A stretch of 49,873 nucleotides of DNA from an uncultured Butyrivibrio sp. (GTDB lineage Bacteria > Bacillota > Clostridia > Lachnospirales > Lachnospiraceae), in assembly GCA_947168335.1 (NCBI GenBank), contig CAMVLM010000007.1:1-49873 (forward strand). The letters are read 5' to 3'. How positions within the stretch are numbered: the first letter of the stretch is position 1; each line of letters opens with the position of its first letter. The notes beneath the pieces were generated by a model, which was not told the origin of the DNA, made no database searches, and worked only from the letters and a program-made list of their open reading frames with translations. Of the stretch, positions 48,907 to 49,873 are shown one piece after another. The position numbers and the translations under genes were made by a program.

Positions 48907-48978
48907 CAGAGGAAGAGGGACTCGAACCCCCATGAACGGTTTTGGAGACCGCAATACTAGCCATTGTATGATTCCTCT
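48907..48978 (-). tRNA. tRNA-Trp (CCA)
   Basis: Minus strand AGAGGAATCATACAATGGCTAGTATTGCGGTCTCCAAAACCGTTCATGGGGGTTCGAGTCCCTCTTCCTCTG; anticodon loop CTCCAAA; acceptor AGAGGAA/TTCCTCT. CCA not encoded. Confidence 0.94.
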
Positions 48979-49009
48979 ATGACAACCACAAGGGCCGTCA
49001 ACGAATGAA

Positions 49010-49038
49010 ATTATATCATGGAGAAATTACAATGTAAA
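49010..49038 (-). promoter_or_regulatory. Sigma-A promoter of tRNA-Trp
   Basis: Minus strand TTTACA-N17-TATAAT. Confidence 0.9.
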
Positions 49039-49065
49039 TACCTTTTTTTGAATTAAATTAAAAAA

Positions 49066-49873
49066 TCAAATATGCCTTACAACCTCAAATCTCTGAAGCT
49101 CTATTTCCTCTCCTGCAGGAATTCCTGCTTTCTGACAGGCGATGTTTATCTGCTGATTTACGCTGTCCACTCCGTCAAGGTTTGGCAGAAGAAGTCCCCT
49201 CTTATATCCACTTGTTACTATAACTCCGTATTTTTTAACATCCAGAAGATCTGTTGAGGATATAGGTTCCGGCCCTCCCATGACATCTACGTTTATTTCA
49301 AGCCATTTTAGTTCATCTGCCGTTATCATCGGAAATCTCGGATCATTAGTTCCGGCGCTTATTGCATTTTGCAATATTTCCTCGGCGACGCAGTCACATG
49401 TCGGACTTATCGTACCAATACAGCCTCTGAGTGCTCCATTTTTATGAATTGATACAAACGCCCCTGCCGTCTCATCGAAAAGTTCAGATGGAAGGTCAGC
49501 CCACTCATCTCCTTTAAGGTCTCTTACATGGATTGTCCGTCCGGCAGTCACATAATTTTCCAGAGAATATCTTGCAAGTCTTACATATGGATCCTCTTCT
49601 GCCTGCCTTTCTTTGAGCTCTGACAGTTTTTCCTCTCTCCATTGTTCAAGAAAATGTCTGTTTTCATCAGTTCCATTAACCTCGAATGTGCATACACCAT
49701 AGCCCACTCCGAAGGTTGCTTCATGAGACAGCTGCTTAGCCTTAACTGCCAAACCATCCAGCGCTCCGGCCATCATCACAAATGATCTGTGCCCGCACTC
49801 TGCTGCCTTTGAACAGAAATCATCATCAAACTCAAAAAGCTTCTTTCGATGTTCCTTCTCTGCAAATACAGGC
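49066..49873 (-). CDS. MEMO1-AMMECR1 fusion protein (AmmeMemoRadiSam system B+A), partial at window edge
   Basis: AMMECR1 part GAFVSIHKNGALRGCIGTISPTCDCVAEEILQNAISAGTNDPRFPMI. Frame stays open upstream of the listed start, PVFAEKEHRKKLFEFDDDFCSKAAECGHRSFVMMMAGALDG, matching a MEMO1/class III dioxygenase-like C-terminus. Confidence 0.88.
   Translation of the reverse strand, partial: PVFAEKEHRKKLFEFDDDFCSKAAECGHRSFVMMAGALDGLAVKAKQLSHEATFGVGYGVCTFEVNGTDENRHFLEQWREEKLSELKERQAEEDPYVRLARYSLENYVTAGRTIHVRDLKGDEWADLPSELFDETAGAFVSIHKNGALRGCIGTISPTCDCVAEEILQNAISAGTNDPRFPMITADELKWLEINVDVMGGPEPISSTDLLDVKKYGVIVTSGYKRGLLLPNLDGVDSVNQQINIACQKAGIPAGEEIELQRFEVVRHI

Overview
This ~50 kb window looks like a low-to-moderate GC Firmicutes chromosome, probably Lachnospiraceae-like. 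That lineage is inferred from gene content and order, not from a search. Most of it is core housekeeping DNA. From left to right it contains: an oligopeptide/dipeptide ABC operon (dppF partial, D, C, B, A); nrdR; a compact dcw division/wall cluster (mraZ-rsmH-ftsL-spoVD/ftsI-murD-ftsW-ftsQ-ftsZ) lacking mraY, murF, murG and ftsA; ychF; a His-rich CsoR-like repressor; an ABC-F ATPase with a regulatory-looking leader; a glycerol module (glpP-glpK-glpA-like-glpB-like-DUF1667); rsgA-prkC-prpC; an M42 peptidase; tRNA-Met; argS; queH; a GNAT; a GH25 lysozyme-like protein; dtd; carB-carA; purL; a TetR regulator; a VanZ protein; a GH13 lipoprotein; a HAD hydrolase; tRNA-Trp; and an edge-truncated MEMO1-AMMECR1 fusion. 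I see no CRISPR array, prophage, IS element or obvious defense island. The observations I rate highest are noncoding: (1) a ~200-bp structured element behind tRNA-Met bounded by an imperfect copy of the tRNA 3' end; (2) an ABC-F leader with a 17-aa uORF, a terminator and competing hairpins; (3) leader and intercistronic structures in the glpP-glpK-glpA operon; (4) a predicted leaderless vanZ transcript; (5) MraZ-box repeats at the mraZ promoter. Database novelty could not be tested.
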